Assembly (NCBI GenBank): GCA_034933245.1 | Contig: JAYFNX010000012.1 | Location: 1 to 60,556, forward strand | Source of the DNA: Pelethousia sp034933245 | Lineage (GTDB): Bacteria; Bacillota; Clostridia; Christensenellales; CAG-138 | DNA: 60,556 nt | Reading direction: 5' to 3' | Shown: positions 42,479 to 51,108 of the stretch, piece after piece | How positions within the stretch are numbered: the first letter of the stretch is position 1 | How the letters are laid out: the number at the start of each line of letters is the position of its first letter | Program-made: the position numbers and the translations under genes | Notes under the pieces: generated by a model | The model's input: the letters and a program-made list of their open reading frames with translations, nothing else | Databases searched by the model: none | What the model was told of the DNA's origin: nothing

Positions 42479-44071
42479 TTACCTCAACAGGCTCGCGATG
42501 ATCTCGTCCACTTTTGCCCTACGAATATCTTCGGGCACGTTCTGGCCGGTTGTAATATAGGAAAGAGGCTGGCCGCTGGCATGGCATAGATTGACAACCG
42601 CACCGTAGCTTCCGCTCTCGTCCAGTTTCGTCACCAGCAACCGGTAGGGACAAATATCCTGATATTCCTTTGCGATTTGCCGGCATATCCGGCCGGATGT
42701 GGCGCTTGATATCGTCAAGTATAGTTCCTGGATATCGCCAAGGGACACGAGTTTTGCAAGCTCGGCCTGATAGGAACGATCCTGCGGCGCTTTGCCGCTG
42801 GTGTCAATGAAAACGAAATCTAAATCAGAAAAGGCAGAGAGCGCCTCCACGATCTCCTTGGAATCATAAATGGTGGTCATGGGTACGTTTAAAATCCGGG
42901 CATAGGCGCCCAACTGATCCTGCGCGCCTACGCGAAATACATCCGCATTGATAATTCCCACCTTGGCAGCCCGTTCGAACAGGCAGGCGGCAACCAATTT
43001 GACCAGCGTTGTAGTCTTTCCAACGCCCGTAGGCCCAATCAACATGATGGCGCGGGGCTTGTTTTTTGAGGCGCGCACATACCTGGGCTTGCCCAGCATC
43101 TGTTCAAGGGCATCGGAAAGGGCCTGATAATCGCTTGCGCCTTGCGCGAGGCGCTCTCTAGCCTCGGCGGCAAGGGCATCCAGCGCGTTCTTTTCCACAT
43201 CCTGCTCCTCCAAACGGCACAGCAATGTGTCCAGATCGGATGCCTGCCCGGACTCGTTCTGGGCTCGCGAAAGGTTTTTTCCCTCGCGAGCATCGGTTGG
43301 TTCCGCAAGCTTTTCGTGAATTTCACGCATCATGCGTTCGAGGGCTTCCAACCGCGCCAAGGTTTGCAGCTCGCTGGATGTGGGATAAGCCGTCTGTGTC
43401 TCCCCGTTCGAGGAGGAGCCGGCGTTGATCGGCGGATGCTTGCGAGGCCTTCCCCTTCCCCGTTTCACCGGAGCAGTGGGCGTTGCCTCTGTTGTGCAAG
43501 ATGCCTGCGTGAAGCTTGCCGCAGATGGCGACGGGTCCGCGTTTACAGCCATGGGCGGTTGGGCAGGCGGCACGCTGTCCTTCGCACAAGTGCGCTGGCT
43601 CCCAATGGCCGCATAAGCTCCGAGCTTTGCCTCAGGCGTAACCGCAGCTGGCTGCTCCCTCACTTGGTCCGCGGACAGGATCCGCAGCATATCTTCTTCT
43701 TCCAGGTCCACAAGGCCGCCGCCGCTCTTTTGAAGCAATTGCGCAAACCGCTCCGGTTGGACAAGGGGAGTCACCGCCTGGGCTGCGCCCCTTTCTTCCG
43801 GCTTATTTGCGGCAGCTCTAGGCAAAGGAGCGGAAAACCGCTGGGGAAAAGGCGACGCGGGTTCCCTGGCGGGCTCCCGGCGGCGTAGGGGTGGTTCTTC
43901 GGGCTCGCAGCTAACCACCACTTCGTATATGCTCTTTCGAAACAAGCCAAGGAGGCCGCATTTTTGCTTGATCTTCCGGCTTTTAATGATAATCGCGTCC
44001 GAGCCCAGTTCCCGTTTGATCTGCTCCATCGCGGCTGGCATATCCTCGGCATAGTATTTTTTTGTCTCCAT
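42479..44071 (-). CDS. flhF: FlhF SRP-type GTPase with AT-hook-like linker
   Basis: A 530-residue FlhF. The N-terminal B domain (residues 1-55) is followed by a long Pro/Ala-rich linker (55-230), then the N and G domains of SRP GTPases: G1 is GPTGVGKTTT (346-355), with TSGKAPQDR and VTKLDESGSYGAV later. FlhF marks the site of new flagella. The linker contains KRGRGRPRK (203-211), a near-perfect AT-hook core, which is not normal for FlhF. Confidence 0.95.
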   Translation of the reverse strand: METKKYYAEDMPAAMEQIKRELGSDAIIIKSRKIKQKCGLLGLFRKSIYEVVVSCEPEEPPLRRREPAREPASPFPQRFSAPLPRAAANKPEERGAAQAVTPLVQPERFAQLLQKSGGGLVDLEEEDMLRILSADQVREQPAAVTPEAKLGAYAAIGSQRTCAKDSVPPAQPPMAVNADPSPSAASFTQASCTTEATPTAPVKRGRGRPRKHPPINAGSSSNGETQTAYPTSSELQTLARLEALERMMREIHEKLAEPTDAREGKNLSRAQNESGQASDLDTLLCRLEEQDVEKNALDALAAEARERLAQGASDYQALSDALEQMLGKPRYVRASKNKPRAIMLIGPTGVGKTTTLVKLVAACLFERAAKVGIINADVFRVGAQDQLGAYARILNVPMTTIYDSKEIVEALSAFSDLDFVFIDTSGKAPQDRSYQAELAKLVSLGDIQELYLTISSATSGRICRQIAKEYQDICPYRLLVTKLDESGSYGAVVNLCHASGQPLSYITTGQNVPEDIRRAKVDEIIASLLR

Positions 44072-44072
44072 A

Positions 44073-46124
44073 CTAGAGGGTCACCATCCCTTCGGAAATA
44101 ATCTGGGTATTCTGCCCTATCTCGCCATAGGAAAGCACCACGAAGTCCGGCGCAATCTGTTCTGTAAGCTTTTTAAAATGCCGCCGCACAGCCGGCGATG
44201 TTATGACGATGGGGGTAACGCCCATGCCCGTCACCTTTTCCGTGGCATTGCGCAGGCTAAGGAAAATGCCCTGGAGTTCTTTCTGGTTCAGTGCCACGTA
44301 CGAGCCTGTTTCACTTTTGCGGATTCGCTCCAGGATCAGTTGCTCCACGCTTGCATCCACGGTGATTACATGGCCCTTATCATCGGGAATAAACCGCTTG
44401 GAAATGGCCCGTCCCAACGCTTGGCGTACATATTCCACCAAGGTTTCCGTATCCCTCGTGATGGCCCCATAATCCGCCAAAGCCTCCAGTATCGTGCCCA
44501 AATCGCGGATGGAGACATTCTCCTTAAGCAGGGCGGCCAGCACCTTTTGCAGCTCCCCCAGGGAAAACAGCTTGGGAACGACCTCGTCCACCAGGGCCGG
44601 CTGCTGGCTCTTCAGGTTATCCACCAGAACCTGCACCTGCTGCCTGGTAAGCAGCTCGGCGCTGTGTCGTTTGATTACGTCCGTCATATGGGTGGCAATT
44701 ACCGAAGGCAGGTCGATGGTGGTATAACCTAGAAGCTCCGCCTTTTCCCGGTTGGTTTCCGTCACCCATAGGGCCGGTAGGCCGAAGGTAGGCTCCACGG
44801 TCTCAATGCCCTCCACTTTGCCCAACACCTCACCGGTGGAAAGGGCAAGGAAATGATCCAGCATCACTTTGCCGCGGGATACTTCCACGCCCTTGATTTT
44901 GATTACATATTCGCTGGTTCCCAGCTGAATATTGTCCCGCAGGCGGATGACGGGCACGATGATGCCCAAATCCATCACGCATTGGCGGCGGATCATCACC
45001 ACGCGCTCCAGCAGGTCTCCTCCCTGGGATGCATCCACCAGGGGAAGCAGGCCATAGCCCAGCTCCATGCTGATCAGATCCACCTGCAACAGGGATGTGG
45101 CCTTTTCAGGCTTTCGCATCTCTTGGGCAGCAGCCTCATGAGCATCTACAGCTTCGGGTTCCGCCTGGGCCTCGCGCTTCTGTTGGGCCCGAATAAGAGA
45201 ATAGGCCAATGTGCCAAATCCGGCGGAGAGGAATATGATGGGCAGCGCCGGCATGCCGGGAATGATGGAAAACCCAAGCAGCATGCAGGCCAGAATAATG
45301 AAAATATACGGCTGGTTGCCGAATTGCTTGGCCAGATCCCGCCCAAGGTTGTTGTCCGAAGTGGCGCGGGTCACAATAATGCCCGTAGCCGTGGAAACCA
45401 GCAGCGCGGGGATCTGGCTGCATAAGCCGTCCCCCACGGTGGCGATGAGATAAGTGGAAACGACCTCGGCGGTGGTCATTCCGGAATCCCCCATAAGGCC
45501 GATGATCAGGCCGCCCACCAGGTTTACCAAGGTGATCAGGATACCCACCACGGCATCGCCCTTGACGAATTTGCTGGAGCCGTCCATGGCGCCGTAAAAA
45601 TCCGCCTCCCGTTGAATTTTCAAGCGCCGCTCCTTAGCGCCCTGCTCATCGATGAGCCCGGAATTCAGATCCGCATCGATGGCCATCTGCTTTCCCGGCA
45701 TGGCGTCCAAGGTGAAACGTGCGGCCACCTCGGCCACGCGCTCCGCACCCTTGGTGATAACCACGAACTGCACGATCACAATGATGAGGAAAATGATCAG
45801 GCCCACCACCAGGTTATCCCCGATGACAAACTGCGCGAAGGTGCGAATGACCCGGCCCGCGTCGCCGTTGTTGCCCAAAATCAGCCCCGTGGTAGAAATA
45901 TTCAGGGAAAGCCTGAACAAGGTGAGTATGAGAAGCACCGTGGGGAAGCTGGCAAACTGCAGGGGCTCGGTTATATATACCGTCATCAGCAGCACCAGAA
46001 GGGACATGGCAATGTTTATCACCAGCAGAACGTCCATCAGGGCTGTGGGGATTGGTAATATGATGATCAGCACAATGCTCAGAAGCACGGCTGCGATGAT
46101 CACGTCCTGGGGTTTAAGCTTCAT
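44073..46124 (-). CDS. flhA: FlhA export gate protein
   Basis: A 683-residue protein: eight predicted transmembrane helices in the first 320 residues, with the FHIPEP-family loop (DAMPGKQMAIDADLNSGLID), and a C-terminal cytoplasmic domain that docks chaperone-substrate complexes. FlhA uses proton motive force and forms a nonameric ring. It follows flhB by 13 bases. Confidence 0.96.
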   Translation of the reverse strand: MKLKPQDVIIAAVLLSIVLIIILPIPTALMDVLLVINIAMSLLVLLMTVYITEPLQFASFPTVLLILTLFRLSLNISTTGLILGNNGDAGRVIRTFAQFVIGDNLVVGLIIFLIIVIVQFVVITKGAERVAEVAARFTLDAMPGKQMAIDADLNSGLIDEQGAKERRLKIQREADFYGAMDGSSKFVKGDAVVGILITLVNLVGGLIIGLMGDSGMTTAEVVSTYLIATVGDGLCSQIPALLVSTATGIIVTRATSDNNLGRDLAKQFGNQPYIFIILACMLLGFSIIPGMPALPIIFLSAGFGTLAYSLIRAQQKREAQAEPEAVDAHEAAAQEMRKPEKATSLLQVDLISMELGYGLLPLVDASQGGDLLERVVMIRRQCVMDLGIIVPVIRLRDNIQLGTSEYVIKIKGVEVSRGKVMLDHFLALSTGEVLGKVEGIETVEPTFGLPALWVTETNREKAELLGYTTIDLPSVIATHMTDVIKRHSAELLTRQQVQVLVDNLKSQQPALVDEVVPKLFSLGELQKVLAALLKENVSIRDLGTILEALADYGAITRDTETLVEYVRQALGRAISKRFIPDDKGHVITVDASVEQLILERIRKSETGSYVALNQKELQGIFLSLRNATEKVTGMGVTPIVITSPAVRRHFKKLTEQIAPDFVVLSYGEIGQNTQIISEGMVTL

Positions 46125-46136
46125 CTGTTCCTTCTC

Positions 46137-47210
46137 CTACCTTCCCTTCTTCAGCTTGTACACATAGGCCAGGATTTCGGCCACAGCCTGGTAAAGCTCG
46201 AAGGGGACCTCGCTCCCGATCTCGCACATTTGGTATAATCCCTGCGCCACGGGTCTGTTTTCCACCAGCTCCACCCCGTGTTCCCGCGCTATTTCTTTAA
46301 TGCGCTGGGCGACAAAGCCCTGGCCCTTAGCCGTTACGATGGGCGCCTTCGCCTTTCCATCGTCGTATTTTAGGGCAACCGCATAATGGGTTGGGTTGGT
46401 GATGACAACATCCGCCTCGGGCACGGCCTGCATCATGCGCATCATGGCCATTTGCCGCTGCTTCTGCCGGATACGGCCCTTAATCTGCGGGTCGCCCTCC
46501 TGCTGCTTATATTCCAGCTTGACCTCATATTTGGTCATGCGCAGGTCTTTTTCGTACTTCCACCATTGGTAAAAATAATCCACACCGGCCAATATGAGCA
46601 GGGCCAAGCCCACGGTCAGCCCCGCATCGGTAATCAAAAACAGGATGAGCGCCCCCGCTTCCCTGGAGTCCTTCCAGGCGGCCGTCCCAAATCGCTCCAT
46701 AGCCGCCATATATTTTGTGTAGGCGATAAAGCCTATGAGAAGGATCTTGCCGATGGACTTACCCATCTCATAAAGGGTGTGCAAGGAGAAGATGCGCTGG
46801 AGTCCCTTTATGGGATTGAGCCTGTCCATCTTGGGCGCAAGAGCCTTGCTGGAAAACAGGAATCCCACCTGAATCAGATTGACGGCCGCCGCCCCCAGGA
46901 AGGCTACCCCCAGGATAGGCAGGATGGTTAAGCCCAACTCCAAGGCGCCCCGGGCCAGCAGGGAAGGAATTTCCCCGCTTTCCAGCGCTTCGCCCATGGC
47001 AAGCTGTCCCTTCAATCCGGCCCGCATCAAGGCGGCCATCCGTTCCCACATTCCGGGGCCAAACAGCCGTAACGCGCCAAAAAGCAACAGCAGCATCACA
47101 GCTGTAACCAGCTCGTTGCTCTTGCGGACCTGGCCGCGTTCCCGGGCATCCTTGCGCTTCTTCGGCGTTGCCTTTTCCGTGCGTTCGCCGCCGCTTCCCT
47201 CCTGCGCCAT
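46137..47210 (-). CDS. flhB: FlhB export switch protein
   Basis: A 357-residue protein with four transmembrane helices and a cytoplasmic domain containing the autocleavage motif NPTH (residues 272-275 in ADVVITNPTHYAVALKYD). Cleavage is required for the switch to filament-type substrates. The gene is a separate protein, not fused to FliR as in some Clostridia. A free FlhB tail paralogue is at 10096-10395. Confidence 0.96.
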   Translation of the reverse strand: MAQEGSGGERTEKATPKKRKDARERGQVRKSNELVTAVMLLLLFGALRLFGPGMWERMAALMRAGLKGQLAMGEALESGEIPSLLARGALELGLTILPILGVAFLGAAAVNLIQVGFLFSSKALAPKMDRLNPIKGLQRIFSLHTLYEMGKSIGKILLIGFIAYTKYMAAMERFGTAAWKDSREAGALILFLITDAGLTVGLALLILAGVDYFYQWWKYEKDLRMTKYEVKLEYKQQEGDPQIKGRIRQKQRQMAMMRMMQAVPEADVVITNPTHYAVALKYDDGKAKAPIVTAKGQGFVAQRIKEIAREHGVELVENRPVAQGLYQMCEIGSEVPFELYQAVAEILAYVYKLKKGR

Positions 47211-47216
47211 AGGCGG

Positions 47217-48005
47217 TTACGCTCCGACCAGGGCGGCAAATGCCCGTTCCATTCCTGCAAACATGCTTTCGAACACAGAGCTCGTCAGAGACGTATACAC
47301 CGGCAAAATCATGAGCAGCACCATAAATCCCAATAGTATTTTCAGCGGCAGGCCGATGACGAACACGTTCATTTGGGGAACGGTGCGCACCAGCATGCCC
47401 ATAGCCGCTTCGCCCAGCAGGCCGGAAACGATCAACGGCAGGGCCATGCGCAGGCCCAATACAAAGGCCTCGGAAAACAGCTCGGCTATAATCCACGCGA
47501 TGCCACGGGGAACGGTTACCGTGCCCACGGGGATTCGCAGGAAGGTAAGATGCAGCAGGGCCAGCAGCCTTTCAAAGCCGCCGACACTGATGAACACCAG
47601 CATCATCATGATGTTGAGCATGTTGCCCAGCATGGGTATGCTGGCGTTGGACTGCTCGTCAAACACGTTGGCCATGCCGAAGCCCATCTGCATATCAATC
47701 AACTGCCCGGCAATGAACGCCACGCTGAAAAACAAGGTGAGCAGATACCCCATAATCAAGCCGATCAGCGTCTCTTTGGCACACAGCAACGCAAAAATCG
47801 GGACGCTGCCATATTGAAGGGGTGTCGGCTCGGGGAGCACGGTAAAAAAGAAATAGGCCAGGGCTAGGCTATAGCTGATCTTGACCGCGGCGGGAATGTT
47901 CTGCCGCCCAAAAATTGGGGAGGACAGCGTCATACCCGATACCCGCAGCAAGAGCAGCAGCATGTAGTCCAGGCCACCGGCGGCCATGTACGAAAGCGCG
48001 TCCAT
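47217..48005 (-). CDS. fliR: FliR export gate protein
   Basis: A 262-residue multi-span membrane protein (about six hydrophobic segments) with LRVSGMTLSSPIFGRQNIPA at the N terminus, the family signature. It forms the core pore with FliP and FliQ. It lies 5 bases after fliQ and 7 bases before flhB. Confidence 0.94.
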   Translation of the reverse strand: MDALSYMAAGGLDYMLLLLLRVSGMTLSSPIFGRQNIPAAVKISYSLALAYFFFTVLPEPTPLQYGSVPIFALLCAKETLIGLIMGYLLTLFFSVAFIAGQLIDMQMGFGMANVFDEQSNASIPMLGNMLNIMMMLVFISVGGFERLLALLHLTFLRIPVGTVTVPRGIAWIIAELFSEAFVLGLRMALPLIVSGLLGEAAMGMLVRTVPQMNVFVIGLPLKILLGFMVLLMILPVYTSLTSSVFESMFAGMERAFAALVGA

Positions 48006-48009
48006 AGGC

Positions 48010-48279
48010 TTAGTAAATCATCTGGCCGATGTAACCATACAGCCTTGTGACCAAACCGCTGGTTTCGGAGATGATATAGCCCGCACACACCAGCAGGGCT
48101 AGGAAAACGCCAATAATCTTGGGAACAAAGGCCAGGGTCTGCTCGCTGATCTGGGTCGCCGCCTGGAAGATGGAAACGATCACGCCGATAATTAAGGCCG
48201 CCCCCATCATGGGGAGGGAGCATTTGAGCACCGTCATGATGGCGTCCTGCAAAACGGTTATAATCATGGATTGAGACAT
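48010..48279 (-). CDS. fliQ: FliQ export gate protein
   Basis: An 89-residue protein with two transmembrane helices (SLPMMGAALIIGVIVSIFQA and VPKIIGVFLALLVCAGYI) separated by the conserved TQISEQTLAFVPK. It starts at the ATG at 48279 with AAGGAGG 6 bases upstream; a longer open frame upstream overlaps fliP and is not supported. Confidence 0.94.
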   Translation of the reverse strand: MSQSMIITVLQDAIMTVLKCSLPMMGAALIIGVIVSIFQAATQISEQTLAFVPKIIGVFLALLVCAGYIISETSGLVTRLYGYIGQMIY

Positions 48280-48326
48280 ATGCCGCCTCCTTCTCGCCTT
48301 CCGTGTTCCATTTTCGCTCCTGCCCG

Positions 48327-49277
48327 TTATAGGAAACCGGAAACCAACGTCTGCATGGTTAGCGTCCAACCGTCCACCACCACAAAGAGCAAAACTTTGA
48401 AGGGCAGCGAGATGACGATCGGCGGGAGCATCATCATGCCCATGGCCATAAGTGTGCTTGCCACGATCATGTCGATCACAATGAAGGGAATGTAAATGAA
48501 GAAGCCGATTTCAAAGGACCGCTTGAGTTCGCTCGTGAGGAAAGCGGGAATCAGGGTACGCATGGGCACCTTGCGGGTTTCTTCCTCGGTTGCCGGGGGT
48601 TCTTCCCCCGCAAAGGAGCAAAACATAGCTAAATCCGCCGAACGTGTCTGGCGCAGCATGAACCCCCGCACGGGTACGGCGCCCCGGTCTACCGCCTCTT
48701 CCAAGGTAATCTGTTCGGCGATATAAGGAATATAGGCTTCGGTTTTGATCTCATCCACCACCGGGCCCATGATAAACAGGGTTAGAAACAGGGCCAATCC
48801 CACCAGAACCTGGTTGGGCGGCATCTGCTGCAGGCCCAAGGCGTTTCGGGTAAACGAAAGCACCATGATGACCCGCACGAAGCTGGTAAGCATGATGAGG
48901 ATAGACGGCGCCAAGGAAAGGATTGTGAGCAGCCCTACGATCTGTACGCTCTGGGACCGGCTGCCCAACATGCTTACCAGTTGGCTCAGCATGCCCGGGG
49001 TCTCCGTCTCCGCGGCCTCCTCCTCCATGGGCTCCAAGGGCTGGGCTGCCTCCGCCGCTTCCGCATTCTCCTGGGTGGTGTTTTGGTTGGCCAGAGCCGC
49101 CTGAATCTCCTCCTCGGATACGCAGCCCGTCATCACGAATATAAGGGCTACCAGCAGCGCCAGCAGCAAAAAGGCCGCCCGCCCGCGCCCAACATGCCGC
49201 TTGGCGACGTTGCGGGCTATCGGCCCCGGCCTTATGAAGCTTGCAGGAAGGTTATCCTTTAGGCGCATGTTCATCAT
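48327..49277 (-). CDS. fliP: FliP export gate protein with lipobox-like signal and acidic linker
   Basis: A 316-residue FliP. The core (VQIVGLLTILSLAPSILIML to the end) is intact, with FVRVIMVLSFTRNALGLQQM and PNQVLVGLALFLTLFIMGPV. In front of it lie a positively charged N terminus, a hydrophobic helix (FLLLALLVALIFVMTGC) and an acidic, Glu/Ala-rich stretch of about 55 residues. VMTGC fits a lipobox. The ATGs at 49277, 49274 and 49268 are close alternatives. It overlaps fliO by about 26 bases. Confidence 0.92.
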   Translation of the reverse strand: MMNMRLKDNLPASFIRPGPIARNVAKRHVGRGRAAFLLLALLVALIFVMTGCVSEEEIQAALANQNTTQENAEAAEAAQPLEPMEEEAAETETPGMLSQLVSMLGSRSQSVQIVGLLTILSLAPSILIMLTSFVRVIMVLSFTRNALGLQQMPPNQVLVGLALFLTLFIMGPVVDEIKTEAYIPYIAEQITLEEAVDRGAVPVRGFMLRQTRSADLAMFCSFAGEEPPATEEETRKVPMRTLIPAFLTSELKRSFEIGFFIYIPFIVIDMIVASTLMAMGMMMLPPIVISLPFKVLLFVVVDGWTLTMQTLVSGFL

Positions 49278-49680
49278 CCTCTTGCCTTTTCCAAGATGCA
49301 AAGATAGCGGGGAAGGATGCCCGCCCCCGGGGCGAGGGTTCTCCCGTGTTCTCGGCTGGCGCTTCGGCGCTTTCCAGCAGGGTAAAGGCATGTTCGCTTA
49401 CGCCTACCAGATAGCGTTTCCCATCCGCCTCAAAGAGCAGAATGCTCTTTTCCCTGTCCAGCGCCAGCTTGTCTACCAGATGGATATGGCGCCCCGGCGC
49501 AAACCGTCCGCCGCCCCTTGCGGGCGAAATCCCGCCGTTTTGCATCATGCGGCCTAAAAAGCGTGTAATAAAATATGCGCCCGCAAATATCAGCGCCAAG
49601 TAGAACAAAAGCAGCAAGATCTGGCCAACCTGCAACCCTTGCTCCAGGGCTGGAGCGGACGCGGGGATATTTGCCGGCAT
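49252..49680 (-). CDS. fliO: FliO export gate assembly protein
   Basis: A 142-residue single-pass membrane protein: a transmembrane helix at about residues 20-40 (ILLLLFYLALIFAGAYFITR) and a cytoplasmic SH3-like strand region (GRHIHLVDKLALDREKSILL). FliO helps FliP assemble. It is encoded between fliE and fliP, as usual. Confidence 0.88.
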   Translation of the reverse strand: MPANIPASAPALEQGLQVGQILLLLFYLALIFAGAYFITRFLGRMMQNGGISPARGGGRFAPGRHIHLVDKLALDREKSILLFEADGKRYLVGVSEHAFTLLESAEAPAENTGEPSPRGRASFPAIFASWKRQEDDEHAPKG

Positions 49681-49683
49681 GGA

Positions 49684-49983
49684 TTATACCTGCATGCGCA
49701 TGATCTCGGTATAAGCGTCCACCAGCCTGTCACGGATCTGCACCGTAAGGCTGATGGCCAGCTCCGCCTTGCGCGCGGCGATAGGCGCATCGTGCAAATT
49801 ATTGAGTTCGCCGATGAGCAATGCATCTGTATAAGCCTGATCGTCCGCAGAGGTAAGTTCCGCCTGGTCGATGGCTTGGGTGAGGAAATCCTTAAATTGG
49901 GCCGAGCCCTCAGACACGCTTGCCGTGCCTGCAGCCTTTCCGTTAAGTACATTGTTAACAGCGCCGATTGGGGAAACCGCCAT
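49684..49983 (-). CDS. fliE: FliE rod/MS-ring adaptor
   Basis: A 99-residue FliE: FKDFLTQAIDQAE and KAELAISLTVQIRDRLVDAY to the terminal EIMRMQV, the typical FliE end. It joins the MS ring to the rod and is the first exported subunit. The ATG at 49983 has GAGAGAGG 7 bases upstream; a TTG two codons earlier is less likely. It lies 34 bases after flgC. Confidence 0.93.
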   Translation of the reverse strand: MAVSPIGAVNNVLNGKAAGTASVSEGSAQFKDFLTQAIDQAELTSADDQAYTDALLIGELNNLHDAPIAARKAELAISLTVQIRDRLVDAYTEIMRMQV

Positions 49984-50017
49984 GTTCAAACCTCTCTCTT
50001 TGCAGCTAAGCGTTTAT

Positions 50018-50449
50018 TTAAATTTCCAGCGCCTTGAGCGCCATGGATTTAATCGCGTTAGTAGCGGTAATATTGGCCTCGTAGGAACGGGTGGCGGCCA
50101 TCATATCCACCATTTCCACCACTAAGTCCACATTGGGCATCTGCACGTACCCTTCATCGTTTGCGTCCGGATGCTCGGGATTGTAATCCAACTTGAAGGG
50201 GGATTCGTCCTCCCGGATCTCCGTAACCCGCACGCCGCTGCCATTGCTTTTCGCTTTTGCCCGTTCCAGCAGCCCGGAAAAGGTTTGATCCTCCCGTTGC
50301 TGCATAACCACGTACCGGCGCTTGTAGGGTTCTCCATCCGCGGTGCGGGTGGTATTAATGTTGGCCAGGTTCTCGGCAATCACGTCCATCCGGATGCGTT
50401 GGGCGGTCAGGGCCGAAGCGCTGATATCCATGCTTTTTAAAAACGACAC
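50018..50449 (-). CDS. flgC: FlgC proximal rod protein
   Basis: A 143-residue rod protein: MDISASALTAQRIRMDVIAE with NLANINTTRTADG at the N terminus and VQMPNVDLVVEMVDMMAATR with SYEANITA near the C terminus. The start is GTG with GGGAGG 9 bases upstream. It lies 5 bases after flgB. Confidence 0.94.
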   Translation of the reverse strand: MSFLKSMDISASALTAQRIRMDVIAENLANINTTRTADGEPYKRRYVVMQQREDQTFSGLLERAKAKSNGSGVRVTEIREDESPFKLDYNPEHPDANDEGYVQMPNVDLVVEMVDMMAATRSYEANITATNAIKSMALKALEI

Positions 50450-50454
50450 GTTGC

Positions 50455-50862
50455 TTAACCTCCCGTGATGGCTGTGCGCAATTGCGTGAATTCACTAGAA
50501 ACCTTGCTCTGCAGCGTATAATAATACAGTGTGTTGGTGGCCAAATCCGTCATTTCCTTTTCGATATCCACGTTGTTGTCGTCCATTCGCATAGAGGTCT
50601 GTTCATCCACCTGTACCTCCATGCGGGGCTCCGTATCCACAGTGCCGGCAAAGTGCTTTTCCCGGGTTTGCTTCATGGAAAATGCCTCGCCGGATTCCTG
50701 TTCTAATGCCGCTCGGAAATAATCCTCAAAGGCAACGGATGCCCGGTTATAGCCCGGCGTATCGTTGTTTGCGATATTGCCTGCGATCACTTCGCTTCGC
50801 TTCCAGGAAGCATCCAATCCCAGCTTGAGCTTGTCTACTTCTCCAAACATGTTGTCAATCAT
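50455..50862 (-). CDS. flgB: FlgB proximal rod protein
   Basis: A 135-residue rod protein: KLGLDASWKRSEVIAGNIAN and NDTPGYNRASVAFEDYFRAA at the N terminus and DNNVDIEKEMTDLATNTLYY at the C terminus. It is the first gene of the large flgB-to-ylxL minus-strand run and follows a good sigma-A-like promoter. Confidence 0.94.
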   Translation of the reverse strand: MIDNMFGEVDKLKLGLDASWKRSEVIAGNIANNDTPGYNRASVAFEDYFRAALEQESGEAFSMKQTREKHFAGTVDTEPRMEVQVDEQTSMRMDDNNVDIEKEMTDLATNTLYYYTLQSKVSSEFTQLRTAITGG

Positions 50863-50932
50863 AAGCGCTCCTCCCAGGACATCGGAATGGTGCTTCGTTT
50901 TTGTACTTAATGGACAATATGATCCTTAATAT

Positions 50933-50961
50933 ATTTTATAACCCCAGCCTACCTAAGTCAA
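50933..50961 (-). promoter_or_regulatory. Sigma-A-like promoter of the flgB operon
   Basis: Minus-strand TTGACT (50961-50956), a 17-base spacer and TAAAAT (50938-50933). It is the best sigma-A match in the window and lies about 70 bases upstream of flgB. It shares its -10 with the fliF promoter. Confidence 0.75.
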
Positions 50962-50977
50962 CATAATAAACCCTATT

Positions 50978-51006
50978 TTTACATTGATATACAAAAGATG
51001 TACTAT
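50978..51006 (+). promoter_or_regulatory. Sigma-A-like promoter of the CheW-CZB gene
   Basis: TTTACA (50978-50983), a 17-base spacer and TACTAT (51001-51006), about 100 bases before the ATG at 51109. It is divergent from the flgB promoter, 16 bases away. The region is markedly AT-rich. Confidence 0.5.
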
Positions 51007-51108
51007 TTCCCAAAAACATGATATCTATTTTTATGGGAATTCACTTAAGATGTGGATTTTTTTGTCGATAAAAGAAGTGTACCCATTGCTATGAAGGAGC
51101 CATTTTTC

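Noticed and set aside
46879..47817. Open frame of 312 codons on the plus strand opposite flhB and fliR
   Set aside because: It spans two known genes on the other strand and has Ser/Pro/Arg shadow composition.
50971..50993. SigD promoter for the CheW-CZB gene
   Set aside because: A TAAA lies upstream, but the GATAT that follows is about three bases out of phase; the sigma-A-like site at 50978-51006 fits better.
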